Assembly: GCA_020744425.1 (NCBI GenBank)
Contig: JAGMUV010000001.1
Location: 1,488,001 to 1,552,000, forward strand
DNA: 64,000 bases
From: Dactylonectria macrodidyma
Lineage: Eukaryota; Ascomycota; Sordariomycetes; Hypocreales; Nectriaceae
Direction: 5' to 3'
In this document: piece by piece, positions 10,608 through 21,132 of the stretch
Position numbering within the stretch: position 1 is the stretch's first letter
How the letters are laid out: each line of letters opens with the position of its first letter
Notes under the pieces: model-generated
Told to the model about the DNA's origin: nothing
What the model saw: the letters and a program-made list of their open reading frames with translations, nothing else
Database searches by the model: none
Program-made: the position numbers and the translations under genes

Positions 10608-11687
10608 ATGGCAACCCCCAAGCTCATGCTCTTCGTGGGAGCTCCTCCAGCCTCAACTCTCAGTCCCGAATCCTGCACCCTGCAAGAGCTCGACGATGGC
10701 TTCGCCGCTTTCCTCGGCATACCCCGTGGACAGCAGAGGCTTCAGCCCTCGCCGCCGTCATCGCAGGTCGCTTGGCGCTCGCTCCCACTCACAAGGCAGC
10801 CCCTGCACACCGGCTTCAGCCAAACCCACGACGTGAGCGACTACTACCTCTTGCCCAGCCGGCCCGAGTTCTTCACCACGGCCCAAGTCTCTTGTGATGC
10901 CTCCTTTGATGGAGAGCTTCCGTCTATTGACAGCGAGGGCATGCACCATGTGCTGTCCCAGTTTTACGACCACTCGCTCGCCGTTCACAACTCGATACCA
11001 TCGTCTCAATTAGAGAGTCACGATCAGAGTTCAACTACAGACACCTCATTTATGACCACATCCTCGACAGACCAGCCATGCGCCACCTCAATCCCCGTGC
11101 CTTGTCACCTCTCCGACCTAGAGGACATACCGCGGGCGCGGCACATCGAAGCTCTTAGCCCGCAGACCGTCACGCTTAACCTCATCGTGGGTGTTCTCTC
11201 TATTGCCCAGCCCCGAACTGTCACCACACGATGGGGTCGCGTGCTAGCCCTGGTCGAAGTCCTCGTCGGCGACGACACCAAGTCAGGGTTCGCCGTGACC
11301 TTTTGGCTCTCCAACGACAACGCAATTGAGACCCAGGTGCGTAGCCTGAGGCGCCAGGACGTAGTGTTGATGCAGAATGTGGCTCTACACGTCTTCCGCG
11401 GGAAGGTGTATGGCCAAAGTCTACGCAAGGACATGACCAAGGTGAACTTGCTGTGGAGGCGGGATGGCTCAGGTCTTTACTCTACGAAGGATCTCGCCAG
11501 GAGAGCTCAGAGACACCCTCAGGTGGAAAAGACGAGGCATGTCAAGGACTGGGTCCTCAAGTTTGTGGGCGGTGAGCCGGTTTCAAAGACGAGAGCAGCA
11601 CGAAAATCATGGGACCGGCCACCAGACGACACACAGAGAATCGACCAAAATACGTCTATTATGAATCCAGTTTTCCAAATTGGATGA
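10608..11687 (+). CDS. OB-fold nucleic-acid-binding-like protein, fungal conserved hypothetical
   Basis: 359-aa single-exon protein. Residues ~1-180 are low in order and rich in Ser, Thr and Pro. Residues ~180-290 form a compact beta-rich block (SPQTVTLNLIVGVLSI, TTRWGRVLALVEVLVGDD, GFAVTFWLS, RRQDVVLMQNVALHVFRGKVYGQS), which has the five-strand rhythm of an OB fold. The stretch 'DVVLMQNVAL..F.GKVYGQSL' suggests single-strand DNA or RNA binding as in RPA-like or shieldin-like domains. A basic tail follows (KTRAARKSW). The fold assignment is by eye; no catalytic motif is present. It starts in a good context (ACCATGGCA) and is divergent from the hydrolase at 10073 with about 530 bp between. Confidence 0.75.
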   Translation: MATPKLMLFVGAPPASTLSPESCTLQELDDGFAAFLGIPRGQQRLQPSPPSSQVAWRSLPLTRQPLHTGFSQTHDVSDYYLLPSRPEFFTTAQVSCDASFDGELPSIDSEGMHHVLSQFYDHSLAVHNSIPSSQLESHDQSSTTDTSFMTTSSTDQPCATSIPVPCHLSDLEDIPRARHIEALSPQTVTLNLIVGVLSIAQPRTVTTRWGRVLALVEVLVGDDTKSGFAVTFWLSNDNAIETQVRSLRRQDVVLMQNVALHVFRGKVYGQSLRKDMTKVNLLWRRDGSGLYSTKDLARRAQRHPQVEKTRHVKDWVLKFVGGEPVSKTRAARKSWDRPPDDTQRIDQNTSIMNPVFQIG

Positions 11688-11800
11688 TATACTATTATTA
11701 CAAGCCAAGCGCCTGGCGCGAGATGCGATGCAGGGTGGAGATTATCCGGGGTATCCTCTATAACAAACGCTGAGATTTCCATGAGACAGCCTGAGCTTAT

Positions 11801-13795
11801 TTAGACGGGGACCGCGGGCTCCGCCTTTCGGTCGTTGCCGTTAGCATCCTTCTTGACCGACTTCCATTGTAGGAAGCAGCAAGCAACGAAGGCACATCCG
11901 GCACAGGCAAGCGAGATGTAGAAGGTATCTCGCAGGCCCGACATGTAGGCATCAAGGACAGTGTCGAAAGCGTCCTCCCGCCCCATCTTCTTGAGGACTT
12001 CTTCGACTTGAGACGCGCCGCTGTTGATGAAGATGGTGGGATCGATACCGATATCGCTGGACTTGATGTGATCAATGAGACCGTTCTGGAAGAGTGTCTG
12101 AGCAACGGCGATCGCTACCGCGCCACCGAGGGCCTGGAAGAACTGAACGCAAGCAGTGCCAACGGGAACCCATTCCTGCGGCAGGACAGTTTGGACAACG
12201 AGCACACCAATCTGGAAGCCGGCGCCGATACCGAGGCCTGCAATAACTTGGTAACCAAACCATTCCCGCATGGGAGAGTCGACGTCTAGGGTTGAGATCA
12301 TGCCGCAGCCGACAGTGTTGAGAATCATGCAGGGGATGATGACAACGCTGTAGTAGCCGATAGCAGTGATAAGACCACCGGCGACAATGGAGATGAGAAC
12401 GGTAGATAGCAACAGAGGGAGAATCTTGATGCCAGCCTGGACAGCACTAACACCCTGAATGGCCTGGAAGTAGAGGGCTATCGTGGGGAATTAGCTGCGG
12501 TCATAGGTAGGGACGAGACGAGGAAGTTAGACTTACAAAGGTAGTAGATAAGGGGAAAGAAGGCAGCACCGAAAAACATGGCGAAGATCATGGCAGCCAA
12601 GACGTTTCGATCCTTGAACAGTCGAGGAGGCAGGGTTCCTTTGTCGCCCTGCCAGAACTGAACACCGACGAAGATGGCAATCATGAGACCAAACCCAACA
12701 AACAAACCGATGATGCGGGAGTCGCTCCACGCGTACTCTGCGCCACCCCACTGCAGAGCAAGCAAGAGGCAGATGATGGCGGGGATAAAGATGGCGGCAC
12801 CGTACATGTCGAGCTGACGAACACGGGCGAAGAAGGACATATCCTTGGTTTCGGCCGAGTTGCGGTTGACGTGAACAAACAGGAAGACGATAGCCATGGC
12901 GAGACCACCGATGGGCAGGTTGATGTAGAAGCACCAGCGCCAGGTAGCGTGTTCGGTGAATGCACCACCAAGGAGAGGGCCAGCAACACTGGCGATACCC
13001 CACATGCCGCCGATGAGGCCAAAGGCAAGAGGTCGCTTCTCAAGAGGCACTGGAGGTGTGTTAGTGAGAGTTGTCGCACTAGCATAGGTAATTATGGGGG
13101 ACAAACTGATGAGGGACAGGATGACGATGGAACCGGAGAAGAGACCGGCGGTTCCAATCTAGACAAGTTAGTCAATGGTTTGAAGGGTGATGTCGAGAGA
13201 ATAATGGACGTACACCAGCAATGGCACGACCAACAATGAAAGCGACCGAGGTGGGAGCGACAGCAGAGATCAAGCTACCAATCTCGAAGATGAAGACAGC
13301 AGCCAGGTAGGCCAGCTTGACGTTGAAGAGCTTGTAGATGGTTCCATACATGGGCTGGAGAGCCGTGGTGGTGAGCAGGTACGCGGAGCCATACCAACCC
13401 TTTGAGCATATTACATTAGTCTTGACCTGTTTTGAGGTTTGGTAGATGTGGAGGGGGATGCGACTCACGATATCCTTGACGCTGCCATATTCAGCAGTGA
13501 TGGCGCCCAGAGCAGGGGCAATGATGGTCTGGTCCAGGGCAACGAGGAAGATGGCGAGGCACAGCGAGAAGAGAATTAGGACCAGCTTGATGCCGCCGGG
13601 ATAGTTGTTTGTGTCCTCGGCGTCATGCTGGGTGTCCTGGCTGGGGGGTAGCTCCTTGGCAGGCTCTTCAGTGCCGGTCTTTTCAGTGCCGGGCTTGTTG
13701 TCATAAGTGGTATCCAGGATGCCGGAACCAACTTCGGTCTTGTCGTCGGAGGACAAGCGCTCGCTGCGCTTTTCGTCAGCGACGACGGCAGCCAT
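11801..13795 (-). CDS. MFS drug/toxin exporter, DHA2 (14-spanner) family
   Basis: 584-aa proton antiporter. Minus-strand exons: 13795-13469, 13399-13214, 13158-13107, 13049-12537, 12477-11801; introns of 69, 55, 57 and 59 nt. A hydrophilic N-terminal tail of ~65 residues precedes TM1 (IKLVLILFSLCLAIFLVALD) with the family motif LDQTIIAPAL. The antiporter motif C (GPLLGGAFTEHATWRWCFYI) and the RAIAG-IGTAG segment are present. The late loop with FYISLACAG precedes the last membrane span and a short basic tail. Relatives export mycotoxins, azoles and other hydrophobic compounds across the plasma or vesicle membrane; the substrate here cannot be told. No biosynthetic cluster flanks it, so a general efflux role is likelier. 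Exon 3 is only 52 nt. Confidence 0.93.
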
Positions 13796-14403
13796 GACGA
13801 ACGACTGAGGAAGAACGAGGCGCTGTCAAGATGCAGTGCGATGTTTGTGCGACTCTGAGAAGCAGCCACCAAGGGAGGCGCGGCGAATAAATAAGGGATA
13901 TTTAAAGAGCGGGAACGCAAGGGCAGGCCGTGGGTGTAAGCTAACAAGAACTGGTCGAGGGTGTAAGATTTTTCGTAAAGGCACAGACTCCAGTTTAGGT
14001 CCGGGGGATGGATTGTTGGCTGGCAATATTAGGTTCTAAGTAGGGGGTGAGGTGAATCAAGATGAGACCCAAGGGGAAGATGATAATGCTTGATGAAGGG
14101 GATCTGGATCGAGTGGCGGATATCGAAACAATAATGAAATGGACGACGGGTGGTTCAAAGTTAATAATATATACAAGTGGTAGGAGTGGTAAGGAGGGAG
14201 GACGGGAAGGAGCGAAGAGCGAGGACGCTAGCAGCTAGCAGCCGTGAAAACGCCCAGCCAAGCCGTCGTCTTGTCACCGGAGAATCAAGCAAGGCCGGTC
14301 CGATGGGCAAGATGGCACCCAAAACAAAAAACACAAAAGTGCTTGTTTCAATCAGCGGCTGGATTTTGGGCCCGCTGGCCGATTGATTGCACGCTCTGGT
14401 TGC

Positions 14404-14450
14404 TCGCACTTGTTCGCACCTCGCACTTGTTCACGCACTTCGCACTTGTT
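14404..14450. repeat. Three direct copies of TCGCACTTGTT
   Basis: Exact 11-bp copies begin at 14404, 14421 and 14440, separated by short variant spacers that also contain CGCAC. No coding frame covers it. It may be a small minisatellite or a cluster of protein-binding sites for the MFS gene that starts about 600 bp away. Confidence 0.8.
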
Positions 14451-14607
14451 GCGCACTACGAGGCCCACCAAGGATCCAGATACGTAACCCCTGTTCAGGG
14501 ATCTGAGTGCATACGACGTCGAGACCGACCGGTACGATAAACTCGTCAAATCGTTGACGACCTCCAGCTGTTGCCAAATTGCCAGTAGGCAGAACAGTTT
14601 CTAATGA

Positions 14608-14696
14608 CCCGGGGGGGGGGGGGGATCCACTGAAGCCAGCGCTGTACGAATAACAGCAAACACTTACGATGCCACTGTAACAACCCCCCCCCCGGG
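14608..14696. repeat. C/G homopolymer inverted repeat with 59-bp loop
   Basis: The left arm is CCC followed by 14 G (14608-14624). The right arm is 10 C followed by GGG (14684-14696). Thirteen bases of each arm are exact reverse complements, enclosing a 59-bp unremarkable loop. Either arm alone could form a G-quadruplex or i-motif, and together they could extrude a hairpin. Homopolymers of this length are also prone to sequencing and assembly error, so arm lengths are uncertain. Confidence 0.85.
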
Positions 14697-15007
14697 AAAA
14701 TCGGTCAGCAAGCTGGACATGGCGGACTTGCGACAAGCCCGACGTCCGAGGGCGTCCCCAAGTGGCGCCCAATCAGGCATCCCACGCTTCAGGACGCTTG
14801 GTGAGGGTGCTGAGCGAGTGAGTCAACATGGGGCCGCCATGAGCGAAACCGAGTCTCAGAAGAGCCATGGATCTAAAATTTGATTTGCCCTTTTTTTTGC
14901 TTTATTTTTCGCTAGAAGCTGTTAGCTGGACGATGGGCTTGATCATGTTGTTCCTCGGGTGAACTTGTTGGTGATTGTACGAACACACGCACATCATCAT
15001 CCTCTTT

Positions 15008-15035
15008 GAATGAATGAATCAATCAATCAATCAAT
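15008..15035. repeat. AATG/AATC tetranucleotide microsatellite
   Basis: Two to three AATG units change into four AATC units. Intergenic; no further role visible. Confidence 0.8.
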
Positions 15036-16121
15036 TACGCACTACGCACTCATCTACCCAAACAAAATGCCGGGTCCCATTCTCTTGGCCTGTCTCCTTT
15101 CTTCTTGTTATTTTCGCACTCTCTCATTCCCCAGGCCTTACAAGGCGCACGCTAATACTGTAATAACCAGCCACCCTCGTCCTAGGCCGGTGGATCGTCC
15201 CAGGCTCCACCCCCAAAACCCACCTGTAAATCCACCCGCAAAATTCACGATGCCACTCGAGACGGTTGGCCGACTGGATCGATGGTCTCGATCCCCCTCC
15301 TCGCGCCTTCGCGCCTTCGCTTCAGTGATGTCTTACGGAATTAAACACAGTCTACGCCATCTACAGCACATACTACGGGTACCTAGCGTTTTGACTGGTA
15401 TTGGCGTCTGACCCACAGGGAGCCACAGGGGAGGGGTGTTATTTTCTTCTCTACGGAGTACATCCCATCCTAATTGCAACATGCAGTGCTTCACACCGCG
15501 CATCTCAACATGATCGGATAGTTTCGAGCCCCGGATCCGGCGCATGGCGGAGAATAGCCTAACTCCATTTCCAGCCGATTGGTCGCTTTATTTTGACTCA
15601 CCGCGACCTCCATCTCGTCATCTCGGACGAACTTGCAGTAAATCGTTTGTTCGGATCTAGTTGAAGGGAGAAAATGACCCCATCATGTCCTTGATTAGTG
15701 TTGAATGACGACGACAACGACGACTTAATGATCAAGTCGCTCAGCACCCACACACTTTCTCTCCACACCATCTCTCGCCTTTGGACGCCCGGACGCCGTC
15801 CCCCATACATCGTCTCCGCGTCGTTCGTGACGGCTGACATCCCAAGGAAGGGGATGACGTAACGAATCATTTCACGCCCTTTTTGTTCTCGCAACCTTTA
15901 GTCCCCATGTAGCCGTCCCACGTAAGCTTGCCTGTTCTCTTGCAAGTTGGTGGGGATGTGAGAAGTTGCCATGTCATCTGCACCACCAGCATGTGCGTTT
16001 ATTATGCACATATCCAAACACACCAAATAGGAATTGCAAAATCATCATGTCGGCATATCTCGTGACAGCTTCGTTGCCTGCCGTCATCTATCCCATCAAG
16101 GCTTTCTACCCAGACGCCTCT

Positions 16122-19100
16122 CTAGTTGGCTTCTGACGCTGCAGCTTCCCCTTCCCCTTCCCCTTCCCTGTCCTCATCCTCCCCTTTTTGCCCAGGAACC
16201 CAAATCAGCAGCCCGTCCTTATCAATCTTCATCCCCTCCGTCGGGATGATCCGCAAAACCTTCTGGAAATACTTGTCTCGCACCGTTAATCCCGGCCGTA
16301 CCCACGTTCCAGCCACCAACGGCAGCATCCTGTAGGTCGTGACCCGTCGCGACTGAGGCAGTAGGTTCAACGTTGTCTGCTTCGACCCGGAAAACGCAAA
16401 CTGGTCGCTGGGCTCCATAGTCAATCCAAATGTGAGGAAGTGGTTCGACGGGTTCTCGATCGTCACATCTAGTTGCACTAGATTCGGCTCATCCCCTGAG
16501 CTGCGGTACACTGATGCCAATACCCGGGGCTCCGTGCCCAACACTAGATATTTCCCGACTGGCATCCTCGTTATATTGACCAACCCATTGGGGCGGCTCT
16601 TGCGTTGCCATTGGACGACAAACGCCAGATCCAGTGTGACAGGCTGCCGGTCCTCCAGGCTGAGCTTCTGCGCCACGAGATCGAATTGTGCCTCGTGCAT
16701 CGTTTTGGGTGCAACATCGACCCCGTCCTGCGATACATTGGGGGCCTGGACCACGTTGCATCTTGCGCCCCCAACGCATGACAGAACGTCCAGTTCCATT
16801 CCCACCACCTTCAAGTCTTCTTGTGCAAACGACGCATAGTGGCACAGCAAGCACCATTTTTGCGCAAAGCCCTTGGCGGCAGCGACGGCGTCGCCCTCAT
16901 GCGCCTCCAAAAGCCCCTCGTAGTCAAACAGGCTAGGCCAAGGTTCAGAGTGCAGCCGTGGAACCAAGTCGTAGTTGGCTTCAAAAGCATTGACCACATT
17001 CAGATGGATTGGCAAAGTCTGCAAGATGGAAGTTGCAGAGTCAGAAGCAAGGTGGTACGTTGCCCTCAAATGCAAGTTGAACGTAGTAGGAGCCTTGGCC
17101 GGGTCAAGGCTCACAACCACCCTGAATGAGGAAGCGCTCCCGATGGACCCGAGGACGAGACCCGACACATTGGACTCGCCTTCCGCAGCCTCGGCTGACC
17201 CTTCGCGTCCTTCTGCCTGTACTCGGATTCCAGGAACTTCTTTGCCAGCGAGGTGCACGTCTAATTTGACGCTAGCTGATTCGTCCTCAGCGTTGAGTAG
17301 CTCGACGTGCAGCTCAATTGGTTCGTTTGCGTAGTACTGTCCCAGTGGCTCCGATAGTTTGACCTCCATCTTGGGAGGTCGAGGTTGGATCTGAATAGTT
17401 TGCGCCTGCGGTCGGGTATGTCGGGGTCGTGCTGACCCTTCAACGTACCAACCGACTATTCGATCCGTTTCTCGAAACTTGGCCGTATAGTCAAGGCTGA
17501 ACGTCTCATTGCTGTGAAATAGAATCACAGATGATGCTGTCGCCGTCCCTGGCTCCCTCAGGGGTATCCTCATCTCAAATACTCGAGTCTGGCCAGGCTT
17601 GAGTGTCAAGTCAGCTTGTCCTGTGACCACCGTCGGCAGGTCGTCCTCAGAACCAGCTTCTAAAACGTCCTCCTTCAGGGTTATGAAAGAGATAGAAACT
17701 CCCAGGTGAGAAACAGGCTTATCGTCCCCTTCCGACGCTTGCTTCAGGAGGATGGGCTTTAGGTTACCACTGAACTCAACCTTTAGCGAGTCGAGCGACA
17801 ATGGAGCAGCGTCAAGGAAAGTATGTGATGTGAGGGCAAGCTGCGCGTTGCACGTCTCACCCGCCCCGCCTTCCTTGTTGCGGAAGATTAGCGACGCCGA
17901 AACGAACGACCGCGTAGTGTTGTCGGACAAACTAATCGATGGTTTGGATGGACTCGCAACCCCTTCAAGGGATCTTTTGATGTCATAAGTCCACTGAGGT
18001 CGCCGATGAAACTCTTTGTAAGGTTAGCGACATTCGATCACAACACATTTGGTATACATACGGTTGTTCATAAGCTCCCAATCAGCAGCAACCACCAATT
18101 CAGCGCGCCCAGCTCCCGAGGCAACTCGCCGCATGACCCAACACAATTCCTCGGAGATATCATTCCAGCCCTCTGACCTAAATGAAGTGTTCTCCCACAG
18201 CGGCAAAAGCAACTGGGCTGCATCATCCCACTGCTCTAGGTTGGCCATTTCTCTGGCGCAATCTAATGATATCTCTGCCGCGATACGCGTCTGGTTGCGG
18301 GCTTTGAATTGCGTGTACGCCTTCTTGAGGCAGTTGATGATCAATTCTGAGTGATTCACACCCTTTCCAGACACTGGATACTCTTGGAATGGTTCTGGAC
18401 ACATGTAGGTGTCGTAAGTATAAGCCTTGCTGGCCACCAGCGACGCGGGCGATGCGTCTGGGGGGTTCCTATCCTCCTCTGGAATATCAAACGCCAATCT
18501 CCGGCGGGCCACAGTATGACGAGCTGCTATGCGATACCAATATCCGGTGTGGTGCAGTAATTCCCAAGGTTGCAGCCGCTCGCCCAAGACAGCCTTTTCT
18601 GGTTGAAGGAAAAGCGTCATCGTCGCAGGAGCTAGGCTTGGGATTCCAACCTTCTCGATCAGGTTGGCCATGACCGTCGCCCACCGTGCTTCCCAGGCCT
18701 GCCAACCGTAGTTATTTGTGCCTCGTCCGCGCCGATCAACAAAGTCACCGATTCGGTCCCGATGGGACTGCCAGCGTCGAACTGCTAGTGTAGTTTGCCC
18801 AATCCACATGTGACAACGCAGGCACCGAATAGCGACAAGATCTGACAATAAACGAGCCTCATTCCAACGGGGGCTCCAACTAGGAATAATGTCTAGCACG
18901 TCTTGGCCAAGAAGCACCTCGTATGCCTGTTCAAAGGATCGCAGCGCAGCATCTATCTCTTGCCGAAACTCTGCGAACACGGCAGACTTGAAATCGTATC
19001 GAAAGTTCCAATCAGGAAGCGAGAGTGTTTGCGATGTCCCAGATGTGGGAGGCACTGTAGGCTGAGGGGCAATACCACGGGACCGCTTCTTCCTAGCATG

Positions 19101-19932
19101 CCGTCCTAGGTCTCGATAGTACTCCACCGCGGTGGTATATAGCACGCCGAGAATACTGTCGATGACGCCCTTCAGCTCAGCTGGAGAGTCCTGGGGCGGG
19201 ATGTAGAAGACTGATTTCGGGTCCAACGCCGTTCCCCTCCGAATATTCTCCAGTCTCTCTGAAATCCCATCCGATATAGAAAGCGGCGCTCCACTCTCAC
19301 CAAGCAGAACCACAGCTAGTCGAGTCTTGTACCCCGATCTTGCGAGAGCACTTCTAAGATTGTTGATATCGGCTTTAATATGGTTGTCGTGCAGTGTTGT
19401 GGTCGTCGGGTCGCTTGTGAGGGTATAAAAGCAGAGGTAGACGCTTGGCACTAATTCTCGGTGTTTCTTGATCCATTGGGTATCGATGAGTCCGTCGGGA
19501 TAAAGCGTTGACACCGGGCTTAGGGGCGAAAACGGAGAGTGCAACGTAGGCGCCACACTGAGAGGCTCGGCATCTTCGGGTAGTCGAGCTCGTCGAGGCG
19601 GGAAGGTAAACGACTGTTGGATTATCAGATTCAATACGCTTCAAAGTATAGTTTCAGGATTGCCGTACCCTTCCCAGAGTTCTGATTCGAAACCGATGAG
19701 TCTCTTCTCTCTCTACCCCGCTCCAGGACTTCCCTTGAGCATCGATCTCCTCAAAGTACTGCGCCAGCACCTCGGCCTCCTTGGTCTCGAGCGGCGGAAG
19801 CTCCGACCGCAGGAGGATGCCCTGGTCCCTCAGCTCGGCATTTAGTGGGAGTTCATTGGTCTCAGAGTTGAGCCCCGCGGCGACGAGAAACGGGACATTA
19901 TGGTCCAGACTTCCCGCTGGGTATCCGTCCAT
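16122..19932 (-). CDS. TRAPP complex subunit 11 homologue (Foie gras / Gryzun domains)
   Basis: 1,235-aa trafficking protein. Minus-strand exons: 19932-19669, 19613-18062, 18013-16122; introns of 55 and 48 nt. Residues ~300-620 carry the helical Foie gras (TRAPPC11) domain, with the typical AEISLDCAREMANLEQWDDA and WVMRRVASGAG segments. The C-terminal third is the beta-rich Gryzun region (LTLKPGQTRVFEMRIPL, LVQLDVTIENPSNHFLTFGL, GKYLVLG). It ends in an acidic Glu/Gly tail encoded by a CCCCTT repeat. In other eukaryotes this subunit belongs to TRAPPIII-type complexes acting in ER-to-Golgi traffic and autophagy; yeast lacks a clear orthologue but filamentous fungi keep one. The long open frames that appear as separate genes in exons 2 and 3 join cleanly by the two introns. 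Head-to-head with mL41. Confidence 0.93.
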
Positions 19933-20440
19933 GGTGGTCGCGTCGGCACCTTGAAGGCATGGGTCGCTGCGTCAGTCTCGTCGGTAATTCAGAGCTGTTG
20001 GAGACGTTAGCTTCAACTGAGGCTGCCCCTCGTTCAGCGACGCCAACCACTTACGCCGCCCATAACCAAAATGGGACGAAATCACGCCCTTTCGACGATT
20101 ATTTTGGGTATTCAAAGATCAAATGCCGCCGGCGCAGGTTCGAGCGCAAATTACCAGTCTCAAAAGTCGTTTCTAGCTATGTCATGGATGAGTGAGTACC
20201 TCTGCGCAACATCCCACGCCAGACAGCACCCCTGCAAGGCATCGGGAGCTAGCCCGGAATCGGAACAACACGAACCGCCGACCCTCCAAAAATTCGAGAT
20301 ACACCATACGCTCCGACTCTCGGCAAGATCTCACGATAGCCCGGCGACGCTTGACGCATTCTCTCCCTCCCGATCGCCTCACCCTCGCCGACCGGCGCTC
20401 TCGAACCGATCGGTACTGCGTTGAGCCTCAACCGCCCATC
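19933..20440. promoter_or_regulatory. Bidirectional promoter, TRAPPC11 / mL41
   Basis: The two start codons are 508 bp apart and divergent. A frame in phase with mL41 stays open upstream to 20192, but conserved sequence begins at 20441, so this is treated as leader. No TATA box is obvious, as expected for housekeeping genes. Confidence 0.5.
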
Positions 20441-20810
20441 ATGAGACCCACGCAAATCCTCTCCGTCGGCCGCTATCGCCACCTGAAGCTCACCACCAAG
20501 GATGTCGCCAAAGGCTACTACAAGGGTAACCGGACGGGTTCGATGGGTCGCCACACCAAGTACGGAGGCTATGTGATTGAGTGGAACAAGGTCCGGACAT
20601 ATGCTGTACCACCACTGAAGGACTTCAAGGTGGGCTCATATAAGCGCCATTGGAGATTTGCACACCAAACTGACGTTGCGGGAACAGCTCACTCCCTTCG
20701 TGACTCGGGAAATCAAGGGACAGAAAGGTGACTATCAAGGCCTCGAAAAGGGTCCTCAAGATCCCCAATTCTATGTGGAGCAGTGGAAGCGATACAATGG
20801 TGTGGACTGA
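20441..20810 (+). CDS. Mitochondrial large-subunit ribosomal protein mL41 (MRPL27 type)
   Basis: 103-aa protein. Exons 20441-20629 and 20688-20810; the 58-nt intron has donor GTGGGC, which is weak, but splicing restores the family sequence (PPLKDFK joined to LTPFVTREI). Typical segments are TTKDVAKGYYKGNRTGSMG, KYGGYVIEWNKVRTY and the C-terminal YVEQWKRYNG. mL41 is a structural protein of the mitochondrial 54S subunit. The basic N terminus serves as the import signal. The ATG lies close behind a CCGCCCATC leader. Without splicing the frame continues for about 30 unrelated codons, so the intron is required. The 3' end converges on the lipase gene. Confidence 0.93.
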
Positions 20811-21132
20811 ACGAATCCGATCGATCAACCTGCTTTTAACAACATGTCGTAGATCCCAAAGGGGATCATAGACGAACAAGCTTGCGCTGGAGGAATAACG
20901 CAGGGAGCCTCTGGCGTGGCTGTATATACCCTTGTACAATACCACCATGTATGATAATGTACTCAATCTAAAAAAAAAAAACATTATGTTGGATGATTAC
21001 TGTTCAATCAATATAGTCGACACTCGACATACTAGAATTGGGGGCACAAACGAGACATCCTGGCGATGTTGATACTAATACAATTTTACCCGATTACGTA
21101 TATATGCAACGCCGAGTTTCATAATCCACCCC

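Larger units (their letters stand above)
13796..16121. other. Gene-free interval with short repeats
   Basis: About 2.3 kb between the MFS promoter and the TRAPPC11 3' end. No frame here looks coding. It contains three direct copies of an 11-mer (14404-14450), a C/G homopolymer inverted repeat (14608-14696), an AATG/AATC microsatellite (15008-15035) and one TACGGAGTAC motif (15452-15461). Confidence 0.6.

Noticed and set aside
12008..12289. Plus-strand frame over the MFS gene
   Set aside because: Shadow of a well-supported exon on the other strand.
15520..15545. TTCGAGCCCCGG resembling a tRNA T-loop
   Set aside because: No matching acceptor, D or anticodon arms upstream within tRNA distance.
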